Positions 12,692-24,315 of a DNA stretch of 64,000 bases are shown in pieces. The notes below the pieces were generated by a model. That model was not told the origin of the DNA, searched no databases, and saw only the letters and a program-made list of their open reading frames with translations. The DNA lies in contig CP136065.1 in the NCBI GenBank assembly GCA_032622095.1, forward strand, positions 117,715,195-117,779,194, read 5' to 3'. Source of the stretch: Siphonodentalium dalli. Lineage: Eukaryota; Mollusca; Scaphopoda; Gadilida; Siphonodentaliidae. Position 1 is the first letter of the stretch. Each line of letters begins with the position of its first letter. The position numbers and the translations under genes are program-made.

Positions 12692-12978
12692 GAATAATTA
12701 CAAAGCAGTATCTGCTCGAGTTTAGTCTCCAGCTATTATACAGAGGTTCAGCTATCGTATATATAGCGAGTATCGGGCAGAAGTGCTATACCGATTCCTT
12801 CCCAGTTAAAACAAATCCTCTTAGTATGTGTTTGTCGCGTAACTTTGCATTCTGCAACACTGCATGTCACATAATACCACTGTTAATATGATCTGTTATG
12901 AATATCATATATCCTTTACTTTCGTTTATGCTTATACATGTAGCTAGCCTGTTCGGTTACACGTTCAAAACAGACACA

Positions 12979-13086
12979 TTTAGTTAACATGACCGTTAAT
13001 GGTGGGCTCTGAATTTAGTTAACATGACCGTTAATGGTGGGCTCTGAATTTAGTTAACATGACCGTTAATGGTGGGCTCTGAATTT
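12979..13086. repeat. 35-bp direct repeat, three identical copies
   Basis: TTAGTTAACATGACCGTTAA followed by TGGTGGGCTCTGAAT is present three times head to tail without a visible difference. This points to recent slippage or duplication. Confidence 0.95.
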
Positions 13087-13140
13087 AGAGTGATTGCCTC
13101 AAGGACCATTCCGAAATGAATGTGACCGGTCCGGTCCAGA

Positions 13141-13235
13141 CTATTTGTATGTTTGTATGTATGTGTGTATGTATGTGTGTATGTATGCAAATATGTATGT
13201 ATGTATGCATGTATGCATGTATGCATGTATGTATG
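13141..13235. repeat. TATG-type microsatellite
   Basis: It consists of GTATGTATGT and GCATGTATGC runs of tetranucleotide repeat. The flanking open frames on both strands are artefacts of it. Confidence 0.93.
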
Positions 13236-13499
13236 TGACTTCAACATGTATACTGTTGTCTGATGTTGTGATGTTAGATTCCGTCAGGTTTCAGATGCTG
13301 CCACATGCAAATGCAAATTGTGACAAAATTCCCATACAGGTTACCTTCATCTTCGGTATTGACACCAAGAGTCTAAGATTATTCATTGTTGTTTTCTTTC
13401 TGTTGACGATACAGTTATAAAATAACACAGTAAATTAGTCAGTTAACATTTCAAGACCCAATGAGTCAATGACCCACCATTTTCGGAAATATGTCAAAC

Positions 13500-13654
13500 G
13501 CGTTATTTTGTTTCCTGCCAGGGTGCATGGTACGTGTCATGTTCCCAGCCTGGAAATTGTATTCAACCTCGCCGCTGGGGTTACTCGGTTGAACATAAAT
13601 TCCAGGCCGGGAACATGACACCATGTACCCTGGCAGGAAATAGAATAACTTATA
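13500..13654. repeat. Hairpin MITE-like inverted repeat
   Basis: The left arm GTTATTTTGTTTCCTGCCAG and CATGTTCCCAGCCTGGAA is matched by the right arm TTCCAGGCCGGGAACATG and CCTGGCAGGAAATAG. Arms are about 65 bp, with a short CGCCGCTGG loop region. No clear target duplication was seen. Confidence 0.83.
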
Positions 13655-14880
13655 CTGTTCAAATAACAATCTTACCCTCCAGAATGTTGTCTCTAAAAGC
13701 GATGTGCATTTTTAATGGCCTAACATACACAATAACAATGGTAAATGATCTGTAACAGTTTATATTCAAAGTATGTACTGGGTTTTTACAGTGCCACCTT
13801 GTTAACTGCGGCATGCAAGCAATGCTGCAAACATTGTTTGCGCACCTTGTTTTCATATAGTAAACTAAATTTTCCCTGTGTATAGATGATGAAAACTTCG
13901 CTAAAAGTGTAATTCATTCACATGTAAGTGGACCAGACCGCTTTGGACCGGTCCAGGCAAAAGTGACGGACCGGAATATCCTGTAACGTGTTAAAGCTAG
14001 ATACTGCATGAAAACCGGTACATGTTTCCACCACTAGGCATTTTGTAACACCGTCACAAATGTCACAAGTGTTACAAAATGTACATTCTGTGCATCTTGC
14101 ATTGTTGAATGAAATATTTAAACTTCACAAAACATATTCGCATGTAGAAAACCGCAGCATATTATTTCCTCGCATCTCAGTGTGGCGACATGTTACGAAT
14201 CGTACGTGATTTCTGAGATTCCAGTGACTCGTGATATCATATTAAAGATACATAATCCGACTGTAAGTAAGTAATGCTTCCCGGTATCATCCAGTTACAA
14301 CAACAACGGAATTTCACCAAATGCCTATTTAGTTATCAAAATTAGTGTATTATTTACCAATGTATATGTAAAATGCAGTATTTAACTTGGAGACGCAACA
14401 ATTTCTTCGTGCTCTATAGTATATTTGTAATTTGGAAGCGCATTTTAACTCTCATATATTACAATGGACACTATGGAATCTAACATGTTCAAACAATATG
14501 AAACTTCCATATTCGGTATCTGCGCCGTGTTCGTCATTTATAAGCAATCTAATTTCTAGAGGCAATGAATGGTGCTGTCTGTCGCTTGTCATTTCGCGTG
14601 TTGACAACTTTATAGTCTGAACTCTCTGCTGACAAACATTTAATACTCAAGAGAATATTCAACGACCAGGTGTCCTTATTAATAACTGCCATGCTCGGCT
14701 GCTGACAACAAACTCAAATACAACGAATTGTATCGGAGGCCGTTTTCACATGTATTCCTTATTTGGGCTTAAGCGCAAATGATTATAGCTTAAGCGCAAA
14801 TGATTTTCACTTAAGAGCAAATAAAAATTCACATGCATTGATCCCCCTGAATTAATTTTAAATGGCACGGGCCTAAACAC
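13655..14880. other. Stretch without genes
   Basis: Only small structures are seen: a TGTAACACC/TGTTACA palindromic pair near 14,045-14,085, and three copies of CTTAAGCGCAAATGA-like sequence at about 14,769-14,820. Related GCGCAAA sequence recurs near 18,260-18,300. No coding family is recognised. Confidence 0.45.
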
Positions 14881-14884
14881 ATCA

Positions 14885-15235
14885 CTCAAGTATATATAGG
14901 CCCACCATATGGGGGAAGCAATCCCCCAGTAACCCCTAATTACCTTTTTATGACCATGGAAAAATGATATAGATCTGTGCAGGATATGTCTCTTTTATAA
15001 AATATACTAGATCTCTGGAATGAAGACACAAATTATGTGGGGCATGGATGTTGGTAATATGAAAATAGGGTTTTTCCCCTATTCCAAGTCAATAAGTACA
15101 CCATATGAGGGAAGCAAGTCCCCAGTAACCCCTATAATTCCCTTTCCATGGCCATGGAAATGGTATAAATTTTTATTAAAGAGACATAAAGATGTCCCTT
15201 TAATAAAATATACTAGAGCTCTGGGAGTGAGGCAC
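14885..15235. repeat. Two diverged ~200-bp direct repeats
   Basis: The phrases CACCATATGGGGGAAGCAA, CAGTAACCCCTA and AAAATATACTAGA occur in the same order at about 14,900-15,010 and 15,098-15,220. Confidence 0.8.
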
Positions 15236-15535
15236 CAATTCTTGGACACCAGGGACAGAGATGCTGATATGCATATGCAAATATATTTTTTCTTTAATTT
15301 TCGAGTCTGTATGGGCTACTACTACACCCATACACCCATGTACATGTAGAGTTTAAATGTGCTGTGACTATCCACAATCATCTGCCACGAAACTCCTTCC
15401 GATATTCAGAAATGTTTGTGCTCTAAGCTCGAGCGATCGGACTCGCTCTATGGTCCGTGGTCGGGACTTTAATATCGGAAATCATGATAACCTATACTTA
15501 TGGACGTTATTCGTTTCAGGAAGTAGCTATATATA

Positions 15536-15860
15536 ACAGTTTGGAATAAGCTGCCGCTGAACGTTCGGCGTTGTGATACTTTGTCAGCATTCAAGCGAGA
15601 ACTGAAAGCATTTTTTTACTTCAACACAGATGATTCAATGCAATGACTATCACTTGAGTTTTAATTATCTTTTTACAGTGTATAGTTTTAGCGACGCCAA
15701 TTTTGTTTATCTCTTTCTCCGTATTTAAAATTTCTTGGCTGTTGTTAACAAATTATTTTTATCGTTTCTTAGAAAATAAGTTTTGTTTGATGTAAAGCGG
15801 ATTGAAACTAATTGCTGTAATTCGTTTTTAAATGTATATATAATAATAATAATAATTAAG
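15536..15860 (+). pseudogene. LINE 3' end: C-terminal codons plus 3' tail
   Basis: The frame 15,536-15,646 reads TVWNKLPLNVRRCDTLSAFK and continues as RELKAFF before a TGA stop. This W-N-x-L-P...S...F-K-x-x-L-K pattern is the usual carboxyl end of CR1/L2-type reverse-transcriptase polyproteins. It is followed by a ~200-bp 3' untranslated tail ending in GTAAAGCGGATTGAAACT and an (ATA)n microsatellite at 15,840-15,857, a typical LINE/SINE terminus. Everything upstream of it is missing, so this is a 5'-truncated insertion in intron 1 of the SDR gene, antisense to the gene. Confidence 0.78.
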
Positions 15861-16855
15861 TTATATCAATTATTGATTTCAACGTTCCGCCCATAAGACG
15901 ATTAACGCTCATTGGTTTACTGTTTCAAGAAGATTATGTTTACATACTGAGGGACAAATTTTAAGGTATCCCTTTTCTCACCGATGCAAACAATTCTATC
16001 AATTCGCGATAACTTGGAAAGCACGCATGCGAGTAGCGGCATTCAAGGTTTTTATCGACCTAGTTTCATCATCACCGGAACATGACATAAATATATATCT
16101 TTATTTCCTCCAGCTAGGAGAGTATGTTTTACAAAATACGTGTTACTATAAATATAGAAAGGACATCAATAGTAATTTCCGCCACCATGAAACACAAGCA
16201 GTCATCAAAACAATCACACACAGGCACACAATAAATAAATAAATACATAAATAAATAAATAATTAAATATATAAAAACAAGCACACACAAACTTGACAAT
16301 AAATACAGATATATGTCAACAGACCGTAGCATAAAGCTACACATTCACTAACAGAACCCTTCCCCACAGCGACATGGCAAACAGAAAGCATGCTGCAAGC
16401 TCGGGACAGTGCTTTCGTCACTTATATCGACCGAAAGTTAATTGTGGAAACAGTATATCTTTGGAAATTTTAAAGATCAACATATTTAACAATTTTCAAT
16501 GGAATTAGCACATAATTTCATGGTACGGGAGGTCCAGAGTATGCATCCTGCTTACCGCGTCGCTGCGTTTTAACGATAACAGAACCCTTGAATGTGCATA
16601 TAACTACTGAACGTTTCATGTTTAGTTAGCGTATTACACGTTCAGTTTTTAAAAAGTAAAAAGAGAACATAATTGAGATTGCTGTTAATTAGCGAAAATA
16701 TTACTTTCAATGAAAATGATAGTTAATGTAAGTCAGACAATCTTTTGTCGGCGTTCCGGATGCTCAGCTCCATTTAAACCACATATCATGTGTTGCCTTA
16801 AGAAACAATCTCATAAGCGAAAGCTCCTCGTCATAGTAATGCTCTGACAGAGATT
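15861..16855. other. AT-rich intron stretch with (ATAA)n microsatellite
   Basis: An AATAAATAAATAAAT run lies at 16,229-16,262. The rest shows no coding family and no strong repeat structure. Confidence 0.5.
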
Positions 16856-17240
16856 CTACAGGAATAACACCAGAAATAAAAGTAATTGATCTTCTAATGA
16901 CATAGAGTCGATAGAAATAAAAGTATTTACATGGAATTTGTCAATCAAGTCATACCAGAAACAAAGTCTATCGGCCTCTAAGAAGGAGCAATGAATTAAA
17001 ATGTGCGCCGTTCTGTCAGTGAAGGATGTGCCACACATGTGACAAGATTCTTCATCACCAAATAATTTTGAGCACAAAAGTTTTACCGCTACGTAAAAGT
17101 TGCCTTTCTCGGATGGAAATTTCTTACAGGCTTTCCATATATATGACATTAGCAAGCAAGAATTGGTTGAGTTGAATCTCCAAAAAGATATATCTTCCTC
17201 AGTTCTGGAAGACCAAGAAAGTTCCCAAATTAAATCACAA
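16856..17240 (-). pseudogene. LINE polyprotein fragment with CxxC...HxxxHC finger
   Basis: The minus-strand reading runs through WELSWSSRTEEDISFWRF, YIWKACKKFPSEKGNFYV and ESCHMCGTSFTDRTAHILIH, with HCSFLEADRLCFWYDLI after it. The C-x2-C-x(n)-H-x4-HC finger followed by an aromatic W/Y helix is typical of the region after the reverse transcriptase in several non-LTR elements. RT and endonuclease are absent. It lies just inside intron 1, ending about 50 bp from the exon 1 donor and on the same strand as the host gene. Read-through transcripts would therefore contain it in sense. Confidence 0.7.
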
Positions 17241-17289
17241 TTTCTGTGTTTAGTTTTAGGCTTGAAGATTGTTAGTAGCTTTAACTAAC

Positions 17290-17491
17290 CTGTGATAAAT
17301 ACAGCCTTATCTGTAGGATCAACGAAAACCTTCCGCCTCGGCGCGAATAACAGTAAGAGCATTAACAAGACACATCCACCATAGAAAACACTGCATGTTA
17401 TGCAACTGGTCCGGAGGAAACTCGGTTCGAAGACGAAGCATCCAAAACAAACTGCAGCAACGACGGCGGCGACATATGTCCTTGTTGACAT
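17290..17491 (-). CDS. Short-chain dehydrogenase/reductase, exon 1 with membrane anchor
   Basis: This is the first coding exon of the same minus-strand gene. The only in-frame ATG giving this product is at 17,491 (MSTRTYVAAVV...). Two hydrophobic segments follow (about residues 5-22 and 29-48), then a basic stretch APRRK, then KAVFITG, the first strand of the Rossmann fold ending in the first glycine of TGxxxGxG. The donor is CACAG|GTTAGT (intron from 17,289). One nucleotide of a codon is left over, and exon 2 supplies GG to make the glycine codon, so the phases agree. An N-terminal double membrane segment ahead of the SDR fold resembles HSD17B2-type and retinol-dehydrogenase-type ER enzymes. 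The membrane location is inferred. Confidence 0.87.
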
Positions 17492-18974
17492 CGCGGTGTT
17501 ATTGGCCTCAACGCCAATGATGATCAATCATTAATTTCCTTGATGTATCACATTTAACTCTCGCATAACGTTACGACAGTCATTCATAGTACAGTTAATC
17601 CACAGCAAAGTCCATTGATATTATTGGGGGTCCCAGGTCGCAGTTCAGTAAGTAGTAAAGGGACTATTAATATCTCCATAGGAATTGTGTCGTTTCACAG
17701 CGAAATGTCAAGAGCGTATGATTTAATCAACGGCTTGTTCTCCAGCTGATATAAATGCGATCGACGGCGGGGTTGTTGGCTTGTTCTGCGCCAGGTACAG
17801 ACGTGGTAGATCAGAGATAATATTCCGTTACCGGGCGGATTCACTTAATTTATTTTTGTTTAGCCAGGCGGATTAATGAACACTTTAGGCACAAACACTG
17901 GACAGGAATGTGTCAGGGACGCCGGAGCAAGGGGTGGCTTGTGAGGGGGCATGGCATGCATGGCCTCAGTCAGGATGGATAAACGTGTCTTTGATATTAG
18001 AATCAGAGCTTGAATAATATTATCTATGCTGAACTTTTAGACTCGACCTGAATTAGTTGCTCGGATATTAGACGACTCGAATATAATACCAGAGCCAAAA
18101 ATTGTACTAAATTCGTCTGAAGTGCGACGTCGTAATTGTCATACACACCGCCGACGGAGATTCGTCCAACTAGAGACAATCTTCGACGACTCGAATCTAT
18201 GGGAGGCCATTTTCACATTTTTTTTCCTTAAGTCAATTATGCTCTGATGTTGTTGTTTTTTAGCTAAAGCGCAAAAACGCAAATCATTTGCGCAAACACA
18301 AATGAGACTATCACCCCCATAGATATGTGGAGGACTATAGTTCATTTGAATCCTTTCTCAGAGTCCACTTCGCTTTTTTTTAATTTCAAATCAATTTGAA
18401 TCAAGCGCAACTAGATGAGTTATGCTTGAGCGAAAAATAAAAAATGTTAAATAACTCCTTCTAACATGCGGTTTGATTTGTTATCTCTCATCCCAAAATA
18501 TCACAGGGGTCCGGGAAAATTAAAAAAAAATTATTATGAAAATTCTTTTTGACAACTTCACCTTTTAGGTGTAATTTAGAGTAATCGACAGTGTCAACTC
18601 TCTTTTTTTCTTTCCTCTTTCGGCATACTGCATAATACAATTCAACCACGAAACAGATCGAGTGTTTCAATTTTCAATCGAAGTGAAATAATTCAAAAGA
18701 AAGAAATTTTGCCAATGTTGACAATTTGAAGTGTCGAGTCGATATTAATTATATTTGGGTGCGAAACACTTTTATGGATCAAGGTATTGTGGGAAATATT
18801 CATGCATCTTGGGTACTTGTGTCAAAGGTCATAATTAAGGTATATAGAATACAGGAGCGTATCCAATGATTGTTTCGGGCCTAGTAATTACATATTTTGA
18901 TTGCCAAAATAGCCATATTGGTCGACCTCTTCACCAACCCCCAGGACTCAACTGCACCCCATTAATTTTCTTCC
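17492..18974. other. 5' flank of the SDR gene and gene-free stretch
   Basis: This is the region upstream of the minus-strand ATG at 17,491. It should contain the promoter and 5' UTR, but I see no convincing TATA box or start-site motif. The region 18,200-18,450 carries GCGCAAA-type repeat pieces related to 14,770-14,820. The open frames here have no recognisable domains. Confidence 0.4.
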
Positions 18975-18978
18975 TTAA

Positions 18979-19349
18979 GTGGGAGGTCAAGGCGCCAATT
19001 TTGAATGGGGATTTCCATGCAAATATGCGCAGCAAAAGTTACACATATTTCTGAGTGGATGTGGTATTGGAAACACCAGGTATTTATCTGGCGGGTCCGC
19101 TTGGAACTCGTTGGTGTATTTATTTTTTGAATGTTATACTCATTTTTCAAATGTAGGTAAAGTGATGTAATTCCAGAAAAAAATTCTCAAAAATATATTT
19201 ATTGCAAAATTTGATAATTTACCAAGCGGACCCGCCATTAAATACATGTTGTTTCCAATACCACATTAAGTCATGGTCAGAAGTTTGTGCAACTCTGTAA
19301 CTTTTGCTCTGGAAAATCCCCATTCAAAATTGTTTACTTGACCTCCCCC
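18979..19349. mobile_element. 371-bp MITE with TTAA target duplication (piggyBac-like)
   Basis: The ends GTGGGAGGTCAA and TTGACCTCCCCC are inverted copies. They are flanked on both sides by TTAA (18,975-18,978 and 19,350-19,353). The arms continue inward for about 140 bp: CAATTTTGAATGGGGATTTCC on the left, GGAAAATCCCCATTCAAAAT on the right, and GGCGGGTCCGCTTGG/CCAAGCGGACCCGCC. TTAA duplication is the hallmark of piggyBac-superfamily insertion; the family assignment is inferred from that alone. Confidence 0.82.
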
Positions 19350-19353
19350 TTAA

Positions 19354-20195
19354 ATTTTTTTTCGGATGTTAACAAGAAAACAAGTGGCCACAGAGACTCC
19401 AGACAAGATGGCGTCCATTTTGCTTGATATGTACAAGGTCTCTTTGTTCGCCATTATAGTAAAGATAGTATCACATAAATTAAGAAAACAAATCGACGCT
19501 AAAATCCAATATGGTGGCCGAAATGTGAAAAATTGCTATTTTTTTTACATATCACCTTTTCGTTTGTCTCTGTATTAAAACATGGAAATCTAGGCGTGAT
19601 TTTATACATTTATCTTATAGAAGAGTCATTTACACACGTTTTTACAAACGTCAGTATATAGTCATTTACACTCGTTTGTCCAAATGTCGGTATAATCCGA
19701 TCAAAGCAGAATCGACGATATAAAATAACGTAATATATAGTTCGTATCAGTGGGTATTATTGTTATATTTTAACTCCACCCATGCATATATATATGAATA
19801 GTAGATAGGCGGGCTAGGATTCCCCTCATACCTGAGTTGATGAATATTCACCAAAATCCAAAATGGCCGCCAAATGTTCATCAGAAATTGAAAAATCGAT
19901 GATTTTCACACCAGTGAGCGTCTTTTTTTAAAATCTTTTTTATTCGGTTCTAAACTATTAAATACATACAGACATGTGAGGAATCAAGGACACAATACAT
20001 GCACTTGGTTAAAACATAAAAAAAATATTTTAAAGATATTGATATGAGTGGGATAAAATATAAAGTGTTTTGTCATAGGCTGAAATAAACATGTTCAATT
20101 AATTTTATATGATTGAGTATATTAAATGGTATAAGATATTGATCAATTTAGACTCTGCACCGTTGATACTTTTGTGGGGTTTTCATCTCTTATGT
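19354..20195. other. Gene-free stretch with AAGATGGCG-type repeats
   Basis: GACAAGATGGCGTCC (about 19,404) and CAATATGGTGGCC (about 19,506) belong to the same repeat type as 3,280-3,700. AAAATGGCCGCC occurs near 19,861. A duplicated pair TCATTTACAC(A/T)CGTTT lies at about 19,627 and 19,661. No genes are recognised. Confidence 0.45.
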
Positions 20196-20450
20196 TTATG
20201 TTAAAAATAATTCATTAATTATATTCCATCTCTCTTGAAAAAAGATATCTTTTTTTGTAGAATAGCCCTTTAATGGCACAGTTTCAATTGTCTTATGAGT
20301 TTTTAACCATTCTGTAAAACCATGTGAATTAGGGTTAGTAGCGTTTATCTTACAAGAGTAGATATATCTCTTAAATAGAAGTATGGTAATTTCTATTATT
20401 CCTTCATTTGGATTTCCATCAGGTACACCAAATATAATGTATATTGAGCG
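20196..20450 (-). pseudogene. LINE polyprotein C-terminus
   Basis: An 84-codon minus-strand reading ends in TAA (20,198-20,196). It runs RSIYIIFGVPDGNPNEGI, then ITILLFKRYIYSCKINAT, then SHGFTEWLKTHKTIETVPL and RWNIINELFLT. The pattern 'I-I-x-I-x-L-L-x-K-x-x-I-Y-x-C' followed by 'F-x-x-x-L-K' and 'E' is the usual extreme C-terminus of several invertebrate non-LTR polyproteins, downstream of the finger domain. It is strongly 5'-truncated and no upstream domain is present here. Confidence 0.72.
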
Positions 20451-20789
20451 TTATTGTCACGAAAACTGAACATATTCTTACTGATGTGAGTTGGGAATAA
20501 TGATGCGAGTGATTAGAAATTGATTCCTCTTCGCGTTCATTTCCGATTCGGAGTAAAGATTGTACGGCAAACCCATGGAAAACTGTTCTTCGTTCGCGAT
20601 GCATTGATTATTGGAGGAGGAACGGGCCTGGATGTTTCATAATTATGACTATGACTCGAGGTGGGAGTCCTCACATAAAATGTATTGCTCACATACAGGG
20701 TCTCACCGTTTGGTACTGAGGGTTATACCATGTGTATGGAGCAGAAAATTGTTTTCGCCCGTGTTTTGAGACTTCCGTAAATATATAAA

Positions 20790-21285
20790 TACTAGAACGT
20801 GACCCGACTTCGTCCGGGCTTTGACCTTGAATTGTCTATTTTGAAGGCCAAGGTCAAGTGGGGTCACGATTTGACCCGTCCAAAACACTGCCCGAACAAA
20901 AGTACCCGACAAAAGTACCCGTCGAAATCCATCCGGTTTTACCCGATTTGACCTTGAATTGACCCGATTTCAAGGTCAAGGTCACGTCGCACGGGCAAAT
21001 GAATATGCTTATGAGACTCCCCATACAAAAGTACCCCCACATACCAAGTTTCGTCGAAATCCCGTGATATTCGGGCGTTTGACCTTGAAATGACCCGATT
21101 GCAAGGTCAAGGTCACGTCGCACGGGCAAATCAATATGCCTAGGTCACCCCCCGGCCGAAAATACCCCCACATACCAAGTTTCATCGAAATCGGGTCGGC
21201 CGTTTAAGGCCCGTTTTCGAGTTCATCGATTACACACACACACACACAAACAGATCTTCCAAAAATATATAATAGACTAGCCGAT
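20790..21285. repeat. Repeat units rich in CAAGGTCAAGGTCA, ending in a CA microsatellite
   Basis: Two to three diverged units of roughly 135 bp contain TTGACCTTGAA, CAAGGTCAAGGTCACGTCGC and ACATACCAAGTTTC. They end in (AC)n and ATCTTCCAAAAATATATAAT at about 21,250-21,283. The head ACTAGAACGTGACCCGACTT and this tail resemble the head and tail of the following 122-bp arrays, so it looks like a related composite element placed head to tail with them. Confidence 0.75.
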
Positions 21286-24275
21286 GATCCCGACGTTGTC
21301 CGGGCTATTCAAAAACCAAATTTCAAGTCGATAGCTCTACCCGTTTCCGAGATCTGGTCTGCGCATGCGCGAAGCTGGCGTCGCACGGGCTCGGCGACCC
21401 GATATAATTCGTATCCGGGGCAAGATACATTCACATACCAAATTTCAAGTCGATAGTTCCACCCGTTTCCGAGATCTGGTCTGCGCATGCGCGAAGCTGG
21501 CGTCGCACGGGCTCGGCGACCCGATAAAATTCGTATCCGGGGCAAGATACATTCACATAGCAAATTTCAAGTCGATAGCCCCACCAGTTTCTATATATTA
21601 GATGTTCCCGTATATCTCTCTGCAGATGCTAATAACGTTGAATGGTAAACAAACGCTCTTTATAGCGATGCGTCAAAAACAAACGCTCATTAAATTATCA
21701 CTTGATTAACCACAGCAGTGCCGTTTTTTGTGACTGAGAGTGGAGAATGGGTGCTCTGGGCTTCTCCAAAATGCGACGTCGACGATTCTCGTGGGATTTT
21801 ACCTTTGGATAGGAAGTTTGGTCTCGATCGGTCAACCCGTTTTCGATTCTATAAAGGACATACAGACAGGCAGAGGTCTTCAAAATATATATGAGATAGC
21901 CGATGAGCCCGACGTTGTCCGGGCTATTCAAAAACCAAATTTCAAGTCGATAGCTCTACCCAGCCCGACGTTGTCCGGGCTATTATTTCAAGTCGATAGC
22001 TCTACCCGTTTCCGAGATCTGGTCTGCGCATGCGCGAAGCTGGTGTCGCACGGGCTCGGCGACCCGATAAAATTCGTATCCGGGGCAAGATACATTCACA
22101 TAGCAAATTTCAAGTCGATAGCTCCACCCGTTTCCGAGATCTCGTCTGCGCATGCGCGAAGCTGGCGCCGCACGGGCTCGGCGACCCGATAAAATTCGTA
22201 TCCGGGCCAAGATACATTCACATAGCAAATTTCAAGTCGATAGCTCCACCCGTTTCCGAGATCTCGTCTGCGGATGCGCTGCACGGGCGTCGCACGGGCT
22301 CGCCAATACGACAACGACGACCGCCTGGTAAAACTACACACACACACAAGTTTCGTCCCGATCGGTCGAGAATCGTAGATTTGTATAAATGACAGACAGA
22401 CAGACAGACAGAGGTCTTCAAAATATATTATAGACTAGCCGATGAGCCCGACGTTGTCCGGGCTATTCAAAAACCAAATTTCAAGTCGATAGCTCCACCC
22501 GTTTCCGAGATCTGGTCTGCGCATGCGCGAAGCTGGCGTCGGACGGGCTCGGCGACCCGATAAAATTCGTATCCGGGGCAAGATACATTCACATATCAAA
22601 TTTCAAGTCGATAGCTCCACCCGTTTCCGAGATCTCGTCTGCGCATGCGCGAAGCTGGCTGTTTCCGAGATCTCGTCTCCGCATGCGCGAAGCTGGTGTC
22701 GCATGGGCTCGGCGACCCGATCAAATTCGTATCCGGGGCAAGATACATTCACATATCAAATTTCAAGTCGATAGCTCCACCCGTTTCCGAGATTTCCGAG
22801 ATCCCGTCTGCGCATGCGCGAAGATGGCATCGCACGGGCTCGGCGACCCGATGAAATTCGTATCCGGGGCAAGATACATTCACATACCAAATTTCAAGTC
22901 GATAGCTCCACCCGTTTCCGAGATATCGTCTGCGCATGCGCGAAGCTGTCGTCGCACGGGCTCGGCGACCCGATAAAATTCGCATCCGGGGCAAGATACA
23001 TTCACATAGCAAATTTCAAGTCGATAGCTCCACCCGTTTCCGAGATCTCGTCTGCGCATGCGCTGCACGGGCTCCGCACGGGCTCGCCAATACGACAACG
23101 TCCACCGCCTGGTCAAACTACACACAAGTACCAAGTTTCGTCCCGATCGGTCGAGAATCGTAGATTTGTATAAATGACAGACAAACATACATAGGGCCTA
23201 CAGACAAACAGACAAAGGTCTTCAAAATATATATGAGACTAGCCGATGAGCCCGACGTTGTCCGGGCTATTCAAAAACCAATTTTCAAGTCGATAGCTCT
23301 ACCCAGCCCGACGTTGTCCGGGCTATTCAAAAACCAAATTTCAAGTCGATAGCTGTACCCGTTTCCTAGATCTGGTCTGCGCATGCGCGAAGCTGGCGTC
23401 GCACGGGCTCGGCGACCCGATAAAATTCGTATCCGGGGCAAGATACATTCACATACCAAATTTCAAGTCGATAGCTCCACCCGTTTCCGAGATCTCGTCT
23501 GCGCATGCGCGAAGCTGGCGTCGCACGGGCTCGGCGACCCGATAAAATTCGTATCCGGGGCAAGATACATTCACATACCAAATTTCAAGTCGATAGCTCC
23601 ACCCGTTTCCAAGATCTCGTCTGCGCATGCGCGAAGCGGGCGCCGCACGGGCTCGCCAATACGACAACGGTCCACCGCCTGGTCAAACTACACACACGTA
23701 CCAAGTTTCGTCCCGATCGGTCGAGAATCGTTGATTTGTATCAATGACAGACAAACATACAGACAGACAGACAAACAGAGGTCTTCAAAATATATATGAG
23801 ACTCGCCGATGAGCCCGACGTTGTCCGCGCTATTCAAAAACCAAATTTCAAGTCGATAGCTCCACCCGTTCCCGAGATCTCGTCTGCGCATGCGCGAAGC
23901 TGGCGTCGCACGGGCTCGGCGACCAGATAAAATTCGTATCCGGGGCAAGATACATTCACATACCAAATTTCAAGTCGATAGCTCCACCCGTTTCCGAGAT
24001 CTGGTCTGCGCATGCGCGAAGCTGGCGTCGCACGGGCTCGGCGACCCGATATAATTCGTATCCGGGGCAAGATACATTCACATAGCAAATTTCAAGTCGA
24101 TAGTTCCACCCGTTTCCGAGATCTCGTCTGCGCATACGCGAAGCGGGCGCCGCACGGGCTCGCCAATACGACAACGTACCAAGTTTCGTCCCGATCGGTC
24201 GAGAATCGTAGATTTGTATAAATGACAGACAAACAGACAAACAGACAGACAGAGGTCTTCAAAATATATATGAGA
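21286..24275. mobile_element. Pearl/Helitron-like composite array of 122-bp monomers, first copy
   Basis: The monomer contains CTGCGCATGCGCGAAGCTGG, TCGCACGGGCTCGGCGACCC and GGGGCAAGATACATTCACAT, and repeats every 122 bp (about 17 units). Groups of 2-6 monomers are bounded by a head (ACTAGCCGATGAGCCCGACG) and a tail (AAGTTTCGTCCCGATCGG, then (GACA)n, then GGTCTTCAAAATATATA). Head, variable tandem core, tetranucleotide microsatellite and short AT-flanked tail match the layout of bivalve pearl / non-autonomous Helitron-like elements. The class assignment is by architecture only. Many open frames cross the monomers on both strands and are artefacts. Confidence 0.72.
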
Positions 24276-24303
24276 TATGTGTATATTTGTCCTTTATAGA
24301 CTC

Positions 24304-24315
24304 CTAAACGGCTGG
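24304..24315. repeat. LINE target-site duplication CTAAACGGCTGG (first, duplicated copy)
   Basis: This is the same 12-mer found at 28,221-28,232 and at 37,581-37,592. Here it marks the 5' junction of the duplicated, truncated LINE copy. Confidence 0.8.

Larger units (their letters stand above)
2988..17289 (-). other. 14.3-kb intron 1 of the SDR gene
   Basis: The intron runs from donor GTTAGT (17,289) to an acceptor with a T8 tract and CAG (2,988). It holds satellites, hairpin elements and LINE remnants, each listed separately. No further exon in the right phase was recognised inside it. The intron is inferred from splice signals and the interrupted glycine motif; no transcript was available. 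Confidence 0.82.
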
